This document shows positions 25,218-37,752 of a stretch of DNA of 64,000 bases, piece after piece. A program made the position numbers and the translations under genes. The number at the start of each line of letters is the position of its first letter. The first letter of the stretch is position 1. Source of the stretch: Malurus cyaneus samueli (taxonomy: Eukaryota > Chordata > Aves > Passeriformes > Maluridae). The notes under the pieces are model-generated. The model was given only the letters and a program-made list of their open reading frames with translations. It was not told the DNA's origin and made no database searches. Where the stretch lies: NCBI GenBank assembly GCA_009741485.1, contig CM019214.1, forward strand, positions 26,079,695 to 26,143,694, in the 5' to 3' direction.

Positions 25218-26325
25218 CTGTGATGGAGTCACTGCATCAGTGAACAGCTATGGATGTAATCTATCTGGACATCTGTAAGGGTTCTGATATAATCCCCCAC
25301 AATGTTCTTTCTGCTAAATTTAGAGATAGGGTTTGATGGATGTACTGTTAGATGGATAAGGCAATGTCTGGCTGGCCTCATCTGAAGAGTTACAGTCAAG
25401 TGAAAATCAGTAAGGAATGCTTACCCAAGGTAAGATCTGTATTGGGACCAAGAGTACTGAATATTTTCATCGATGGCATGGGCAGTAGAACTGATTACAG
25501 TTGGCAGATTACACCATGCTGAGTGGTGCAGCTGATTTGTTAGAAGGAAAGGACGTCATTCAGAGGAAGCTTGAAAAACCTAAAGGGTGGAGCCAAGTGC
25601 AAGGTTTTGAGCCTGAGTGGGATCAATCCCCAGTATCAAGACAGACTGAGGAATGAATGAATTTAGAGTGGCCCAGCAGAGAAAGACTTGGGCATATTGG
25701 TGGGTAAAAAATTAGACAGGAGCTGGCAGTATGTGTTTGCAGGTCAGAAAGCCAATGGCAACCTGGTTTTCATTAAAGGAAGGATGGCCAGCAAGTCAAG
25801 GGAGGTGATTCTCTGCCTCTACCTTGCTGCCATGACATCCCACCTGGATTATTACATCCAGATCTGGGGTCTCAAGGCATGAAAGACATGGATCTTTTCA
25901 GACAGATCCAGAGGAAAACATGAAAACAGAGGATTGAAAAACTTGTGATGGAGAAAGGCTGAGAGAATTGGGGTTGATCAGTCTGGAGAAGAGCAAGAGA
26001 AGACCTTCTTTGAGCCTCTCACTATTCCAAGGGGCTTATAAAACAGGACAGTTTACTAGGGCCTGTAGTAACAGGACAAGAGACAATGGTTTTAAACTAA
26101 AATTTGGTTAGGTTCAGATTAGAAAAACTAAGATCTTTTCATGATGAGGGAGGTGAGACACAGGAGCTGCTTGCAGGTGTGGATGCCATCCTTGCAATTG
26201 TTCAAGGTTGGAATGGATGGGGCTTGGAGCAACCGGACCTTGTGAAAGACATCCCTGCCCATGGTGGGGGCTCAGACTAGCTGGTATTTGAAAGTCCCTC
26301 CCCACTAATTCTAGGATTCTGTATC
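25218..26325 (+). mobile_element. Long decayed CR1 LINE (end of ORF2 plus 3' region)
   Basis: The left part (25248-25310) encodes a decayed reverse-transcriptase segment, DVIYLDICKGSDIIPHN, which corresponds to the CR1 palm motif around 'DFSKAFDTVPHN'. A second segment ('VLGP...NIFIDGM') follows near 25440. The 3' region then continues in order, with 'aagtgcaaggtttt', 'agaaagacttgggcatattg', 'catcccacctggattatt' and 'ggctgagagaattggggttg'. It ends in 'ttctaggattctgta'. Many stops and frameshifts show it is long dead. At about 1.1 kb it is the longest CR1 copy here. Confidence 0.9.
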
Positions 26326-27011
26326 CTACTAGCTATTCCACAGCAACTGATTGAATACCAGGCAATGAAAGCTTGAAATTAAACTGATCATTTGTCTCTT
26401 CCTCTGCAGTTGTTATTCTTGCTGTTATGAGACTTCACCCTGGGTCTTGTCAGTCACTTCAGTTCACTTTTCTTTCTACTTTTTGCTGTTAAAAAATACC
26501 TCTTTCATTAATAAATATATTTTGCTACCCCAGGTGCTGAAATCCCAAACCTTAATTCCTTCAGAAAAGATTGTTTTTTCCATTCCTTTATGCCATCCAT
26601 GGCAGAATTATGAAGTGATAATTTTCAGGAACCTGTAGCATAGATAGGTTTACATTTTCTCCTGCTCTGAGGGTGCAGTATTACTTCTATAATTTCTCTT
26701 ATAATTACTCAGAAAATCTCCCTATTTATATTTAAAAACTACTGAATTTATTGAATGCTTGAAATTGCTCATCTCCTCAGTGAATTAGGGCATTTAACCA
26801 ATGATCATAAATAAAACCCAAAGGCATTAATTACTTCAGCCACCAAATAGCATCAGTGACCTGCAGATACCTTAAATATGAACTATAATAATCTGCAAGT
26901 ACATTTATTTGTAGTCAGGCCTAGGGAATTTACACAAAATTTTCAAGACTAATATTCACATCAGATGTAATTTGTAGGTATTTAGTATCTGGATTAGCTT
27001 ATCTTTAGAGA

Positions 27012-27052
27012 TCTCCTCTCACCCAAACTATTCTAGGATTCTATGATTCTAT
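27012..27052 (+). mobile_element. CR1 3' tail scrap
   Basis: The words 'ttctaggattctatgattct' are the CR1 3' terminal octamer repeat. Almost nothing of the body remains upstream. Confidence 0.6.
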
Positions 27053-27392
27053 TCAGGACGAAATTCATGACAGTACATTAAATGGCTACTTTAGACTGAG
27101 AATTTATATGGGCTAGAAATTGGTCTTACCTGGGTGTTATAATTTTTCATATACTCAGTAAAGGTGAAATTCCATCAAAACTATGTGTGTTTCAGAGCTG
27201 CTTAATCCACTGGAGCATGCATACTTTTCCACCTCAGTCATCTGTAAAAATTTCTCAGAGCAAGGCTGCTAAAATGAAACAGGTGAATCTTTCACCTGTG
27301 CAAATGAGTCAATTTCTTCCCAGGAAAGAAAAAAAAACCCCAAAACCCTACTCCACAATAACTGTTAAAGGTATGAAGTCTGTCTTTTGCAG

Positions 27393-27438
27393 ATAGATTA
27401 CACCTATATTTGGAAATTGAGAGTTTCCATTTAGAAAG
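27393..27438 (+). other. Exon-like segment (probable pseudoexon)
   Basis: A 46-base segment lies between a strong acceptor (GTCTTTTGCAG) and the donor GAAAG|GTAAGA. One frame is open (RLHLYLEIESFHLE). No partner exon can be shown. Confidence 0.12.
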
Positions 27439-27680
27439 GTAAGATAAAATCTCTGCTGGGAATTTGTGTTTGAGAATTTTCTTTGAGAAAAGAAGAGGAA
27501 AAGATAAGCCTGCACAAAAACAATCTGAAAAATGCACTGTGCACAAGTCATCAATAGCTTATTTTTAGTATCATTCAGGATAAAACTATTCATACTTATA
27601 TACATACTTGTATTTTCTTGATGCGGGAAACAGATCTCATAGACCAGAACTGACCATCCTTAAACCACAGAAAAACATGG

Positions 27681-27729
27681 ATTTTCTTATTTCTTTTTTT
27701 TCTTTTTTTTTTTCTTTCTCTTTTTTTTG
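27681..27729. repeat. Polypyrimidine T/C tract
   Basis: T runs with scattered C, nearly free of purines. Confidence 0.85.
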
Positions 27730-29789
27730 AAGTTAATTATGAAGAATTATATGAAAAATAAGATGGTGTATTAGTACCTAAATATATGGCTGGAAAAAAA
27801 AAAAAACCACCTCATTTTAAAGAATATTTCTCACAAACTATGCCTAAAATGTCTGTGTGTTGTTATTGTTCACACAAGGGATAGGCAAATTATCTCCTCC
27901 ACTCTGCCTGGACATGTCATTGATGTGTTTCTATTAACACTTTTTCCCTATTTCCTTCCCATGACCCTGAGCCCTTTTATGTAGTGCAAAAGTAATCAAG
28001 GGAATGATGAAAGAGACTGTTTTTTAAGAGCAGCTTCTTTCAGCCTTTATGGTAAGAAAGACACAGACATTGTTCAGAGCTGCAACTTCTGGAGCTCTTT
28101 TAACATTTGGCTTTAAAAAAAAGTGAGCTTTAGGAAAAAAAAAAAAATCTAATTATATATTTCTAGGTACACTCCCAGATGGTAAATATTGTTTTAAGTT
28201 CACAAAAATATGGTATTGTCCTTTAGCAAACATAGGTAAGATAAACATATATTTGATCAAAAAGCTAAAATACGAGTTGTGCATATCCTTGAAATTTTTA
28301 CAGAAAGGCATAGACTGCTTGGGATTGTATAACTGGGCTTGGTAATTGATATCTCCACACTGATCTGATATGATATATGGAACTCAACTGAACAGAAACA
28401 GGAACTGTAACTTTGCTGGAGGTAGCTAAAGATGTTACTAAAGTGAAGCACTTTCTAAAATGTTAGAGCAAAGAGACAATAGTTATCCTGTCGCTTTCCT
28501 AAGTGGTCTCTTCCAACCTTTAGGAAGAGTGTTTGCAGAAAAATTTTAAAAAGTAATATAGGCCATATATAATTGATAAATTATTCTATTATATATGTGT
28601 ATAGACATATATTTATATATATCCTAGTCATTCATAGGATATGGGAATGTAGTAAGCCTGAACAAAACTCACATACTGAATCACAGGATGTAGTTCTTAT
28701 GTCTGGGGCGGATAATGGACAATACTTGATATGACAACAAAAATCTCTAGGAAAGGATGTCCCTGATCAGAACTTGGAGCAGGTCATGCTGCCTATAATG
28801 GAAACGCAGAAAACTAACAATAGACTATTAATGAGCACGTTTCACATGGAGATTCTAAACTCTATGCAATATGTGAATAATTACAGTTTCAAAACTTTCC
28901 TTTTAAAAATAAAACACATGAGAAATCAATTAAAATATTTTTTTTTAATTTGAAGAACTGATTTTTAAACTCAGTGAATTTCTCTGTGTAAATATTTGAG
29001 AGTTTATCTTTCTTGAGTAGTGAACTTGAGCTACTCAGAATCTATCTTTACCCAAAACATCACTCACAGATAGGATTATCTGACATACTGAAAGTTCATA
29101 GCCTAGTTTCTTTCAAATGCCCATACTTTTAATCTATACCTTTTTTCCACACCGATTCAGCTGAACACACAGAAATATGCAGAAATCTGTGTAATGTTAT
29201 TACTGGCATGCACTGAGTAGTTTATTGTATTACAATTCAACCTTTTTAATTATGTCATGAAATAAATATCACTCTCCTATGTTATTAAACAAATTACCAA
29301 AAGCTGCCCACTCACTAAATAAATCAGGCAGTATAATTGAACATAAATATCTCCTGGTACCAACCTAATCTGTTGAGATAGCAAAAATGTTCTTTTCATT
29401 TCTATCACTAAGTAGAGAGGTCTGGTGTGTCAGGAAAGGCTTCACAACTTTTTTCGTTTCTTTGGAAATTGATAACATGTCTTTCAATTATCTGAATGGA
29501 AAAAGATAATAAATGTTGACATGCAATAAAAAAATCAAATCGATTCTCATAAAATCCTGATAAGATGCAAGTTGCTTTCAATAAAATTTAACCTCTAGTA
29601 AGTTTATATATATGTATATATGATGCCTGATGATTTTTGCTTTTTCCTTTATGCTTTCTGTACCCTCTATGCATCCCCTGTATGCATCACATGCATACAT
29701 GCTGTGTATCATATCCCTTAGCCCACATGCTTGTAATTCCTGAAGCTTGATATTGCAGCTTAGTTTAGGCGTTTTGCTGGGCAGAGAGA

Positions 29790-30135
29790 CCAAACATCCC
29801 AAGGAAGGAGTCAGTGTGCCCTGTGCTATCTTAAACCCGAGGCTCCAGCCTTGGGTGAGGCCTTTCTCTGGAACATCTTGTTAAACTGGTTCTGGCCTCA
29901 TCCAGGGGGGATCTTTAGAATAGGGGACATTACTGCATTTGTTAAGTTTCTTATTGGGGAATCCTAGATAGGTATGCTAATTCCTGAAACCTATAAAACT
30001 TGTACCCGTGCTGTACACGGTGGTGCATTCTGCCATCGAGTTGTGCACCTGGGATCCCAAATACCGAGGTAAAACCCTTTTTATCCCCTTAACCGTGTCT
30101 GTGTCATTATTAAAAACTGGCCTTTCAAGGCAACA
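29790..30135 (+). mobile_element. Endogenous retrovirus LTR, second type, apparently solo
   Basis: It carries a TATA-like 'ctataaaactt' (about 29991), then 'ccatcgagttgtgcacctgg' and 'ccaaataccgaggtaaaacc'. The 3' part has 'ttaaccgtgtctgtgtcatt' and ends 'ggcctttcaaggcaaca'. This follows the usual 3' end of avian ERV1/ERVK-type LTRs, ending in CA at 30135. An (AT)n run begins at the edge. The 5' boundary is uncertain. No internal retroviral sequence flanks it. Confidence 0.7.
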
Positions 30136-30153
30136 TATATATATATATATATT
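30133..30153. repeat. (AT)n run at the LTR 3' edge
   Basis: About nine AT units start inside the last bases of the LTR. Confidence 0.9.
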
Positions 30154-32115
30154 GAGTTTAAAAGTGCTAATTAGATTTAAACAAATTTATCAAAACAAGT
30201 TCATGTCTCACGCAAATTAAACATAAAATTGTCTTGAAGAGCCTCTGACCTGAAACTTTTTGTTAGAGTATGCAACACAAAATCAGAAATTTGCTCTATT
30301 TCTACACAAAAATACAGTTTGCAAGAGAGGCTGAGATCACACTAGAGCTATTGCTCTACTGGGAAGAGATGCAAAGGAAGATTGAACAAAAAATTTTGTA
30401 TGATTCTGACTCAAGTGTAAAGTCCTAAAATCTATACTGCCTAACATTTCTGAAACTTATACAAATAATATAGAAAAAAAGATTTTTCCAAACTCTGATC
30501 TCACATATTTTATAGGAAGTTTGGTGTGATTTCTCTTATCTCTGTTAAAAAGTGATGTAGATCAGAATCAGGCATAGGGAGGGAGTTCTGAAAAAACCTC
30601 TGGAACACACATGGAAAGAAATAATAATTTTTTAAAGTTTATATTCAATCTTACTCAGTTGTTTCTCCCTTTCTGTCCTCATAAAATTATGATGATATAT
30701 GACTGTAAACATAGCTGCCCTGAGAAATGCAGTGCACTGAGAAACAGTCCTAGATGCATGACATTGAAATTTTCACATACTTCTACTTTTTTGAATTTAA
30801 AATGATGCTTAAAATACTGGGGCAATTTGAAACAGTAAACTTTTCCATAACTACATACAGCTGAGATTTCTCTAAATATTGAGAAATTCTGTGCAGACTG
30901 TCAACATTTCATTATTTTTCCAGGTTTACCGTACTAATCTGACGTGTTCATGTCATTAAGAATTTTTATTGTTATGTTTCATGTTTCTACCAGCATAGAA
31001 AGGGTTCTACACAGGGTCTCAGAAAATGTGATGGAATATGTTATAATAAAACTAAAAAGTATTCTAAGACAGGAGGAATAGGGTGTTTTTGCTCTAGCAA
31101 GGGGCAAAGTCTCTCATCCTTTCCTAGCAAATTTATGCTAAGATACTTAAGGGAATCCTATGAGTCTTTCCATCTGTTTTCCTTTAGAATTACTGACAAG
31201 GTCATAGTCTTGTTATGTGCTTGCTGCCTGTAGTTAGTGGAAAATGATCATGATTTATAGAAAAGGAAACGGAAAAGGAAAGGGAAAAGGAAGGGGAAAA
31301 TGCTGTTTGAAATATGTTACATCCTCATGTAAGTATGTCTATAGATACATCATTTTGTGGAAGATCAAAGTTGATTGTGTCTAAAATTCCACTTGCCTTC
31401 GTTATTTGGCTTACTGTTTATTACTATTAATCTCTACAAGATACTGAATTGGAGAGGCCAGAAGTTGTTGGTCTAGCCATTATTTTTGTTTTCTCCTGAG
31501 AGAAAATTAAGGCCAGAGAATCATGCAGAACAGCTCTGTTCAATAGTTTAATATTGTGTGCCATTACTACAGTTCCCTCATCTGCAGATAAGGCAATAAG
31601 AGACAAAAGTGGGTGCAAGTTGAATCATTTTGAAAGCTTTGCATACAGGTACTTATTCATTGTAGGAAAATGTTTGTAAGGTACATAGAGTGACACATGC
31701 AAAGAAGATAAATTTCATCTAAGAAATCAAGAGGGAAAATGTGACAAGAGCTGGTTTTCACATTATGCATAAAATGTCATTTTCTCTCTAAAAATTACTA
31801 TTTTGTCTATTTGCTTGTCTTGATATTTTCTTAGTAATAGATGGATTTGGTTTTTGTAATATTACACTCATACAGAAGCACCCAGACATTTTAAATACAC
31901 AAGGGAGATTTATTCTCTTTTACTGTGTATTACTGGTCTCTCTAGAGTCACCTACTGTCAACAAATTGGTAGAGCTGCAGTCCTGCCATATTACTGCTAC
32001 AAGCCAATAACAGTCTTTTCTGTCACTTCTGGAAGCTTTCCTTTTTCTTCTGTCATACTTCTCCTCCTCAACTATCTGTTGGTGCAAAAGGAAAAAATGC
32101 CTCATCATTCAGTAT
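30154..32115. other. Unique AT-rich sequence
   Basis: No gene. It contains a GGAAAA-type purine tract at 31259-31300. Confidence 0.6.
31259..31300. repeat. (GGAAAA)n purine tract
   Basis: About seven units of five to seven bases, all purine except one C. Confidence 0.9.
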
Positions 32116-32388
32116 GAGAAAGACATGGACATAATGAAGTGAATCCAATGAAGAGACAAAAAGATGAATACAGGATTGGACCATCTGACATATGAGGAGA
32201 GGCTGAGAGAGCTGGGAGATTTCAGCTTGGAGAAGTGAAAGCTCAGGGGGATCTTATTCATGTGCATAAACACTTGACAGGGAAAGTAAAGATTTCACAT
32301 ACACTAGAGTTGCCTTCCCTGCTCTGAGCAGGAGGCTGGATAAAACATTTTCCAGATGGACCTTCCAACCTCAAACACTTTGGTGATT
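32116..32388 (+). mobile_element. CR1 LINE fragment (3' region)
   Basis: The match includes 'atgaggagaggctgagagag' followed by 'ctgggagatttcagcttgga', then 'aggaggctggataaaac' and 'agatggaccttccaacct'. This is the CR1 3' order with an internal deletion. The octamer tail is missing. Confidence 0.9.
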
Positions 32389-32804
32389 GCCTCAATAAAT
32401 TCATAATACAGAATGTATTGACATTGCATTTAATCACAAAAAAAGACCTAGCAATTTTAAAACTAGTGCAGAGGAAAACTTACTCGAATATTTGTTAAAA
32501 AGGCATATTTTTTCTAAGTGCTAACTTATGTCAAAATTTAGTAGATGTAGGGTATTTTCTTGGAGAACAGAAATTTACCTTAATTTTGAAATATGTTTAC
32601 TCAGGACTGCTCCAGCTAAGTGCATAGTACCAAATTGTAGGAAATGTAGGTATTTATTATAGGGAAATATAGGCTGAGTATGTCTCACTCTGAAAAAATA
32701 CCAATAAGGATTCTGAAAAAGAGAAAGCATTAAGTCTCTTCATACCTTTGGAGAGTATAAAATCTGTACTCTTATCTAGTTTCTTTCAACATGTACCATA
32801 AAAG

Positions 32805-32838
<34 letters not shown>

Positions 32839-33433
32839 CAGAAGAAAAAGTGGGCATTTTTCTTGTCTGTGTCTAGGACACTCCCCTATACATCCACTCT
32901 TACTAAAATAAAATTATTTTCCATATGAAATTGTTATTTTAGGGCTTTTAAGCAAGCAGACAGAAAGACAAACAGAATCAGTCTTTGTTTCTCTTCAGTT
33001 CTTCTATTCTACCCTTTCAAGTACCTTCCTTCAAGTGTTATTGCTGTCTTAATTCAGTGAAAATACCTCTCCTCCACAAACAGCGATTCCTGCTGTTCCA
33101 GCTTCCATTAATCTGTGAACAATACCTATTTCTCAAACTTTTCAGTGTGTCAAATGACTATGCAAGCCCAACTACTACCCTCAGCCAAGATCTCTAGGGA
33201 GTCTGAAATGACATGACACCAAGTCCCCAAGAAGTAGAGATTCTGTACTTTTTCATGTTGGTGTATAAATCACCAAAGCTAAACAGTTGTTAGTTGCCAC
33301 AGAGAGCAATAGGCAATAAGGTACCTGCTAATCTTAGTAATGACTGAACCCTTGAATCCAGCTAGAAACCTGTCAACACAGTAATGTCTTGCATAGCATA
33401 GATGCCAAAAGCATTTTCTTTCTGACATGAAGT
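32389..33433. other. Unique AT-rich sequence with a long T run
   Basis: Poly(T) lies at 32808-32838. No gene or known repeat otherwise. Confidence 0.6.
32808..32838. repeat. Poly(T) run
   Basis: Thirty-one T in a row, among the longest homopolymers of the window. Confidence 0.9.
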
Positions 33434-33439
33434 TTTATT
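33434..33439 (-). terminator. Candidate poly(A) signal AATAAA
   Basis: On the - strand AATAAA lies about 43 bases past the stop codon of the exon-like frame at 33482-33599. AATAAA is common in AT-rich DNA, so its weight is small. Confidence 0.2.
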
Positions 33440-33481
33440 AGTCATTTGTAAGTGATTAATAATACCAAAAATTTTGTCTCT

Positions 33482-33599
33482 TCAAACAGCCAGAGTTTTC
33501 TGATGCAGCACCTCTGTGACCCGAATTCGATGGGTCAATGTGGACCATTTCTGCACCTCTTCCAGAGTTGTTTTCTTTTCCTTTCGATCTGAAATGACA
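33482..33599 (-). other. Candidate terminal coding exon (unrecognised protein)
   Basis: On the - strand an acceptor with a pyrimidine tract (CTTTTTTTACAG) opens a 118-base segment. Its single open frame begins VISDRKEKKTTLEEVQKW, includes HRIRVTEVLHQK and ends TLAV before TGA at 33484-33482. The peptide is charged and helix-like, and the segment keeps three CpG dinucleotides in CpG-poor surroundings. An AATAAA follows downstream. Against this, 39 open codons are not rare by chance, no upstream partner exon is proven and I do not recognise the protein. A second acceptor at TTTCAG (exon edge 33588) is possible. Confidence 0.25.
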
Positions 33600-35814
33600 C
33601 TGTAAAAAAAGTTATTTTACTATGAGGGGAGGAGAAAAATTTCAGCTTAAAATCACCTTGGTGAGGCTTCTATGTTGTCTTCAACTTTGATTTATTCTCT
33701 AAAATAAATGTCTTTAGAAAATTTTCTTACAAAGACAAGTATTTAAAATCTTTCTCACTCAGGATAATATCATGCTGAGTACTTAGATTACATTTCTATG
33801 CAACTATGCCAGTCTTCTCTTTTAGAAATGTTTTCCCAGATTCACAAAAAATATTAATATTTCAAAGACTTGCTTGACTTTCTAAAGTTCTCCAGAAAAG
33901 TCACGATGTTACTAATTTTGTTTCAGAATTTCTTAGGTGCACCTTTGTCCACACATATAATTTAACATTTAATGAGAAAATGAGCATCTTTTAACATTTA
34001 TAATGACTGATGATGTTAATATATGAGAAAACCCAACCACAGTAAAAACTGAGGCAATTGCTTAAAAAAAACCAACAAACTTCAAATGAGGGAATAAAAT
34101 GGAAAATTGGCTTTGTTACATAGTGTTTCACATACAATATGTAATTAATAGTGATAAAAGTCAGAGACAAGGACAATGAGTTACCCCAGTCTGTTACAGA
34201 GTGAGGTTAAGACAGTTGTCCCATATTTTGACCCACAAAAGATGCAAACTTTACTAACAGCCACAGAAACAACAACCAAAACAATAAAGAAACAAATAAA
34301 CAAACCAAAACACTCCCTCCCAAAAAAACCCAAACAAAACAAAAAAAAAAATACCCGAACCCAAGCTTTTCAGTCACTATGAGAAAATATGATCTTGCTC
34401 ACAATGCCATTGATCTACCATGTTGTTTAATAAAAGTTGCTCACATGCAGTAAAATGGTCGTACAGACAAGCAAACATGCCCTAGCAAATCTTGCTAACA
34501 GCTGAAATTGTTCTCAATTATATTTAACTATAGCAGATCTGAGGACAAACAAAACAATTGCCTAAATAAGCAGGTGATGCAGCTTACAGAGAAAGGACAC
34601 TGACACAATTCATGTACTACTGCAAGCCAAGCAGTTTTCAGGAAAGAGTTGTGTCTTACTCTTAGTCGTAATACTTCCTCTGCATGAAAAGCAATTTAAT
34701 TTATCTTCTGGATTGTAGCCTCCTAAAAATTTTAAAGGTCATAAAATGATAACTTTAATCTGAATTGTGTGTGATAAATGTAGCATTACTATCTGAGGAG
34801 AAGCCTGAATTCAAAAACTTGAAAGTAGAGTCTACTGGTTTTTTTTTCACATTCCAGTCATGGTTCCCAAAATTTCAACACAATATAACAATTATAATTC
34901 ATATAGAATAGATTTAAGTCCCAATGAAATCGATCTTTTATTTTAAGGGGTTATAATGTGCACATTTTAAAAAGAATAAGTTGTACTCAACATACACCTT
35001 AAAGCACTTTAAAATCACATTTTGTGTTCCAACACCTGCAGTTTATCTTCATCATACATTCTTATATGTGTATATAATGCTTGTTTGTCATATAAATTTC
35101 CATATTTATTTATATTCTTATAATGAAAAATTAGTTATATTATTTGAAGCATTTTAATTATGTCTAACTTCCCCTTTCCTGTTTTCTTATACTTTCTGTT
35201 TGCATTGAATATCACACTCCTGAAAAGAGTTTGCACTGTATTAAGTGAAGGAGTAAGCCCTATATCAGCTTAAGCAGCTTAAGTTAAATGTGATTTTTGT
35301 GTTGCACATATCTGTGAGATATTCATGGATATCCAAGCTTTGCAGATGAAAATGTTCTTGTAAAGAATACTTTGAATCACATCTCTGTACAGCATTCTGC
35401 ACACCATTCAACAAACCCGCCAAAATCTGAGGTTTCATTTCCCATGGTAGTGGAATCTCTTCCCCACAGTGTCAATTTTCCAGTTATTTAAGCACTGGTT
35501 CCCCTGTAGCATCAGATGAAACTGACCAATGAGAAATAGTTGGTGTTCATTTCAAGGCTGAAATTTCCACTTATCATGCAATCAAGATGCTATTTAAAGT
35601 AACTGTTTTGAAACCAGAAATATATATATATACTAAATGGACAAAGAAAATCACGGGGTTCAGAGAGACTGAAAAGATTGAAAATCAATATTCCTCCTAA
35701 ACTTGGAAGAAGAAAATAAATATTCCATACATAACTCACATAATATTTTTTCACTTTGTGCTTACCATTTCTTCTTATTTTATGGTAATGCCCTACACAA
35801 GGGTATATAACACC
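33600..35814. other. Unique AT-rich sequence
   Basis: An A/C-rich CAAAA-type tract lies at about 34255-34352. Otherwise nothing is recognised. Confidence 0.6.
34255..34352. repeat. A/C-rich low-complexity tract
   Basis: CAAAA- and CCAAA-type units with long A runs. Confidence 0.85.
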
Positions 35815-36306
35815 TCCAGCCATCATAAATTTGTCAACAACAAACTGTGTCAAACCAATCTAATATCCTCCCATGACACAGGAACAGCCTTGTGGCAAGA
35901 GACAAAAAAGATGTCATGTCTTGACTCTGGTGCATTTTTTGATGCTGTCTCATATGACATTCTCTTAATGAAGTTCAGAAAACATCATTTGGTGGAAAGC
36001 TGTTGTAACAAGTAAAAATGTTTCCAAAAAGATAATAGCACCACTGTTTCCCTGGCACAAAGAATGGATGAATAAACTGAGAACCTGTGTCTGCTGCCAG
36101 AGAATGTCATCAAGGTTGACCTGACAATGCAGGCAATAGGCTATTTATTAAATTTTCAGATGTACAAAACTGGAAAAGATTGCCAGGGTGTTGGAGGAAT
36201 AAGAATTTAGAGAATGCCTAATGAACTGGGAAAAAGGCTGGAAAAACAGGATGAAATTTATAAGATATGCCAGAGTAAGTGTAGGAAATAATTACATCTC
36301 AATTAA
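35815..36306 (+). mobile_element. Old CR1 ORF2 (reverse transcriptase) fragment, ends at assembly gap
   Basis: The left part has 'aaatttgtcaacaacaaact' and 'gtgtcaaaccaatctaatat', which are CR1 ORF2 words. The coding remnant LDSGAFFDAVSYDILLMKF follows (35920-35976), matching the reverse-transcriptase palm segment around 'DTVSHDIL'. Later words, 'gccagggtgttggagga' and 'aaaaacaggatgaaattta', continue the same CR1 order past a deletion. The reading is frameshifted and interrupted. This subfamily resembles the older CR1 type shared with turtles and crocodiles rather than the young avian type. The fragment stops at the run of N. Confidence 0.8.
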
Positions 36307-36321
36307 NNNNNNNNNNNNNNN
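36307..36321. other. Assembly gap (15 N)
   Basis: Fifteen N lie at the right edge of the CR1 fragment. The true missing length is unknown. Confidence 0.99.
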
Positions 36322-37655
36322 GAGTCAGGAGAAGGTTAAATAACCTAGCTGTCCCATCCATTTCAGCTGAGTAAAGTGATCAGCCTCATTAGGCAAGTGA
36401 ACTAGATTCCATAAGGATAAACTAAGATCCCATTAAAAATTACACTAATATTTTGTCCATGCACCTCTACATGCTGTATGACGTAATATTGGTAGGACAA
36501 TAGAAAGTGTTTGGCTTACATATTGCAATAAAATAATAGAGAAACACTTTATCTATCTATTTTGAAATTATTTAACATGCATTTTTAAAAGATTTTGGAA
36601 AAAAAATTGAAAAGATAAATTGTTTTACTTATACTTCTTTCAACAGGCTTCAATGTAAATCTATATATTGAGTCAAAACCAGGTCCAATAAGCAAACTGG
36701 GCCACTAGACCAGTCACCATCTCTGGTTTTAAAGTAATCATGATTACTAATCTTTTGTAATCTTTCTTCTTTCATGTCAGGTCGTCATAAGAATCATGAA
36801 TAAGTCTTTCAGGTAAAGGCACTCTTTCTCCTCCTCAGCACCATTTTCTGGACAGTGCTGCATTCTCTTGCTGAGGCAGGCCGTTCCCATTCTGCCTCTG
36901 CACACCCAATATCTGCAACCACTACGAGGAGATACAACCACAGGGTGTCACAAGGACCATAGGTATGATAAAACATTAATTGCTGTATAAAATGGATGCA
37001 AACAGCCTCTGACACCTGATCTTGTGAAAAGAAAATGGTCCTAGCCCCCACTCATAAAAGCAGATTCAAGCTTCTTAAAAGAAGGTTTCAAAGACCTTCA
37101 GAAGGACACACACAAACACAGAGTGAGGTGCTATTAAAAAAATATAATAAAATCAATTTGATTGCAGCCAAATATTGAAAAAGTTCTATGTAGCATTCAT
37201 TCCCCAGGCTGTAGGTTTTCCATGCACAGGCTATAGGAAAAGAATTTCAATAAAAATGCCAAGAAAAAGGGAACATTTATGGAGGGAAAAAGAAGTTATC
37301 TTCTGGTTTTAATATGACTATGAATGTAGATTCTGGGAAAAGGACTATATTGTTATATTACAAGTTCTTTAGGCTTCACTGTCAAAAGTTAGTTAAATTA
37401 AGCAAGACAAAAGAAAAAATAAAAAGTCCTGATAAGAACAGCTACAGACTTAGCTTAAAAACTTAATTTATGTGTATATACAAGAATAATTATTTTGTCT
37501 ATGAAAAATTCCAAACACAAATAGCTTCTTTCTCTGGTAGCTAATATAATTTAAGTAATTGACTCCCTCTACATGCATAATAGCAGACCAGTTTTGGAGT
37601 TTCAATTAAATTGATTCATGAATAGAAAAAAGGATGCTCTTATTCTTTCCTCATT

Positions 37656-37695
37656 TAAAAAAAAAAACCAAAAACCAAAAACCAAAAAAAAAAAT
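37656..37695. repeat. (CCAAAAA)n low-complexity tract
   Basis: A runs separated by CC, with three or four near-identical units. Confidence 0.85.
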
Positions 37696-37752
37696 ACCCC
37701 TTAAAATTTCAAGAAGAAGGAAGACAAAAATAAAACAGTTGGAAATTAAAAC

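Larger units (their letters stand above)
26326..29789. other. Unique AT-rich sequence with a CR1 tail and pyrimidine tracts
   Basis: It holds a short CR1 tail at 27012-27052, an exon-like segment at 27393-27438, a pyrimidine tract at about 27681-27729 and A runs near 27795 and 28135. Around 28495-28520 the words 'gtggtctcttccaacctt' recall the CR1 3' end but are too short to call. No gene. Confidence 0.5.

Noticed and set aside
28495..28525. CR1-like words 'ggtctcttccaacctt'
   Set aside because: Too short to separate from chance without an alignment.
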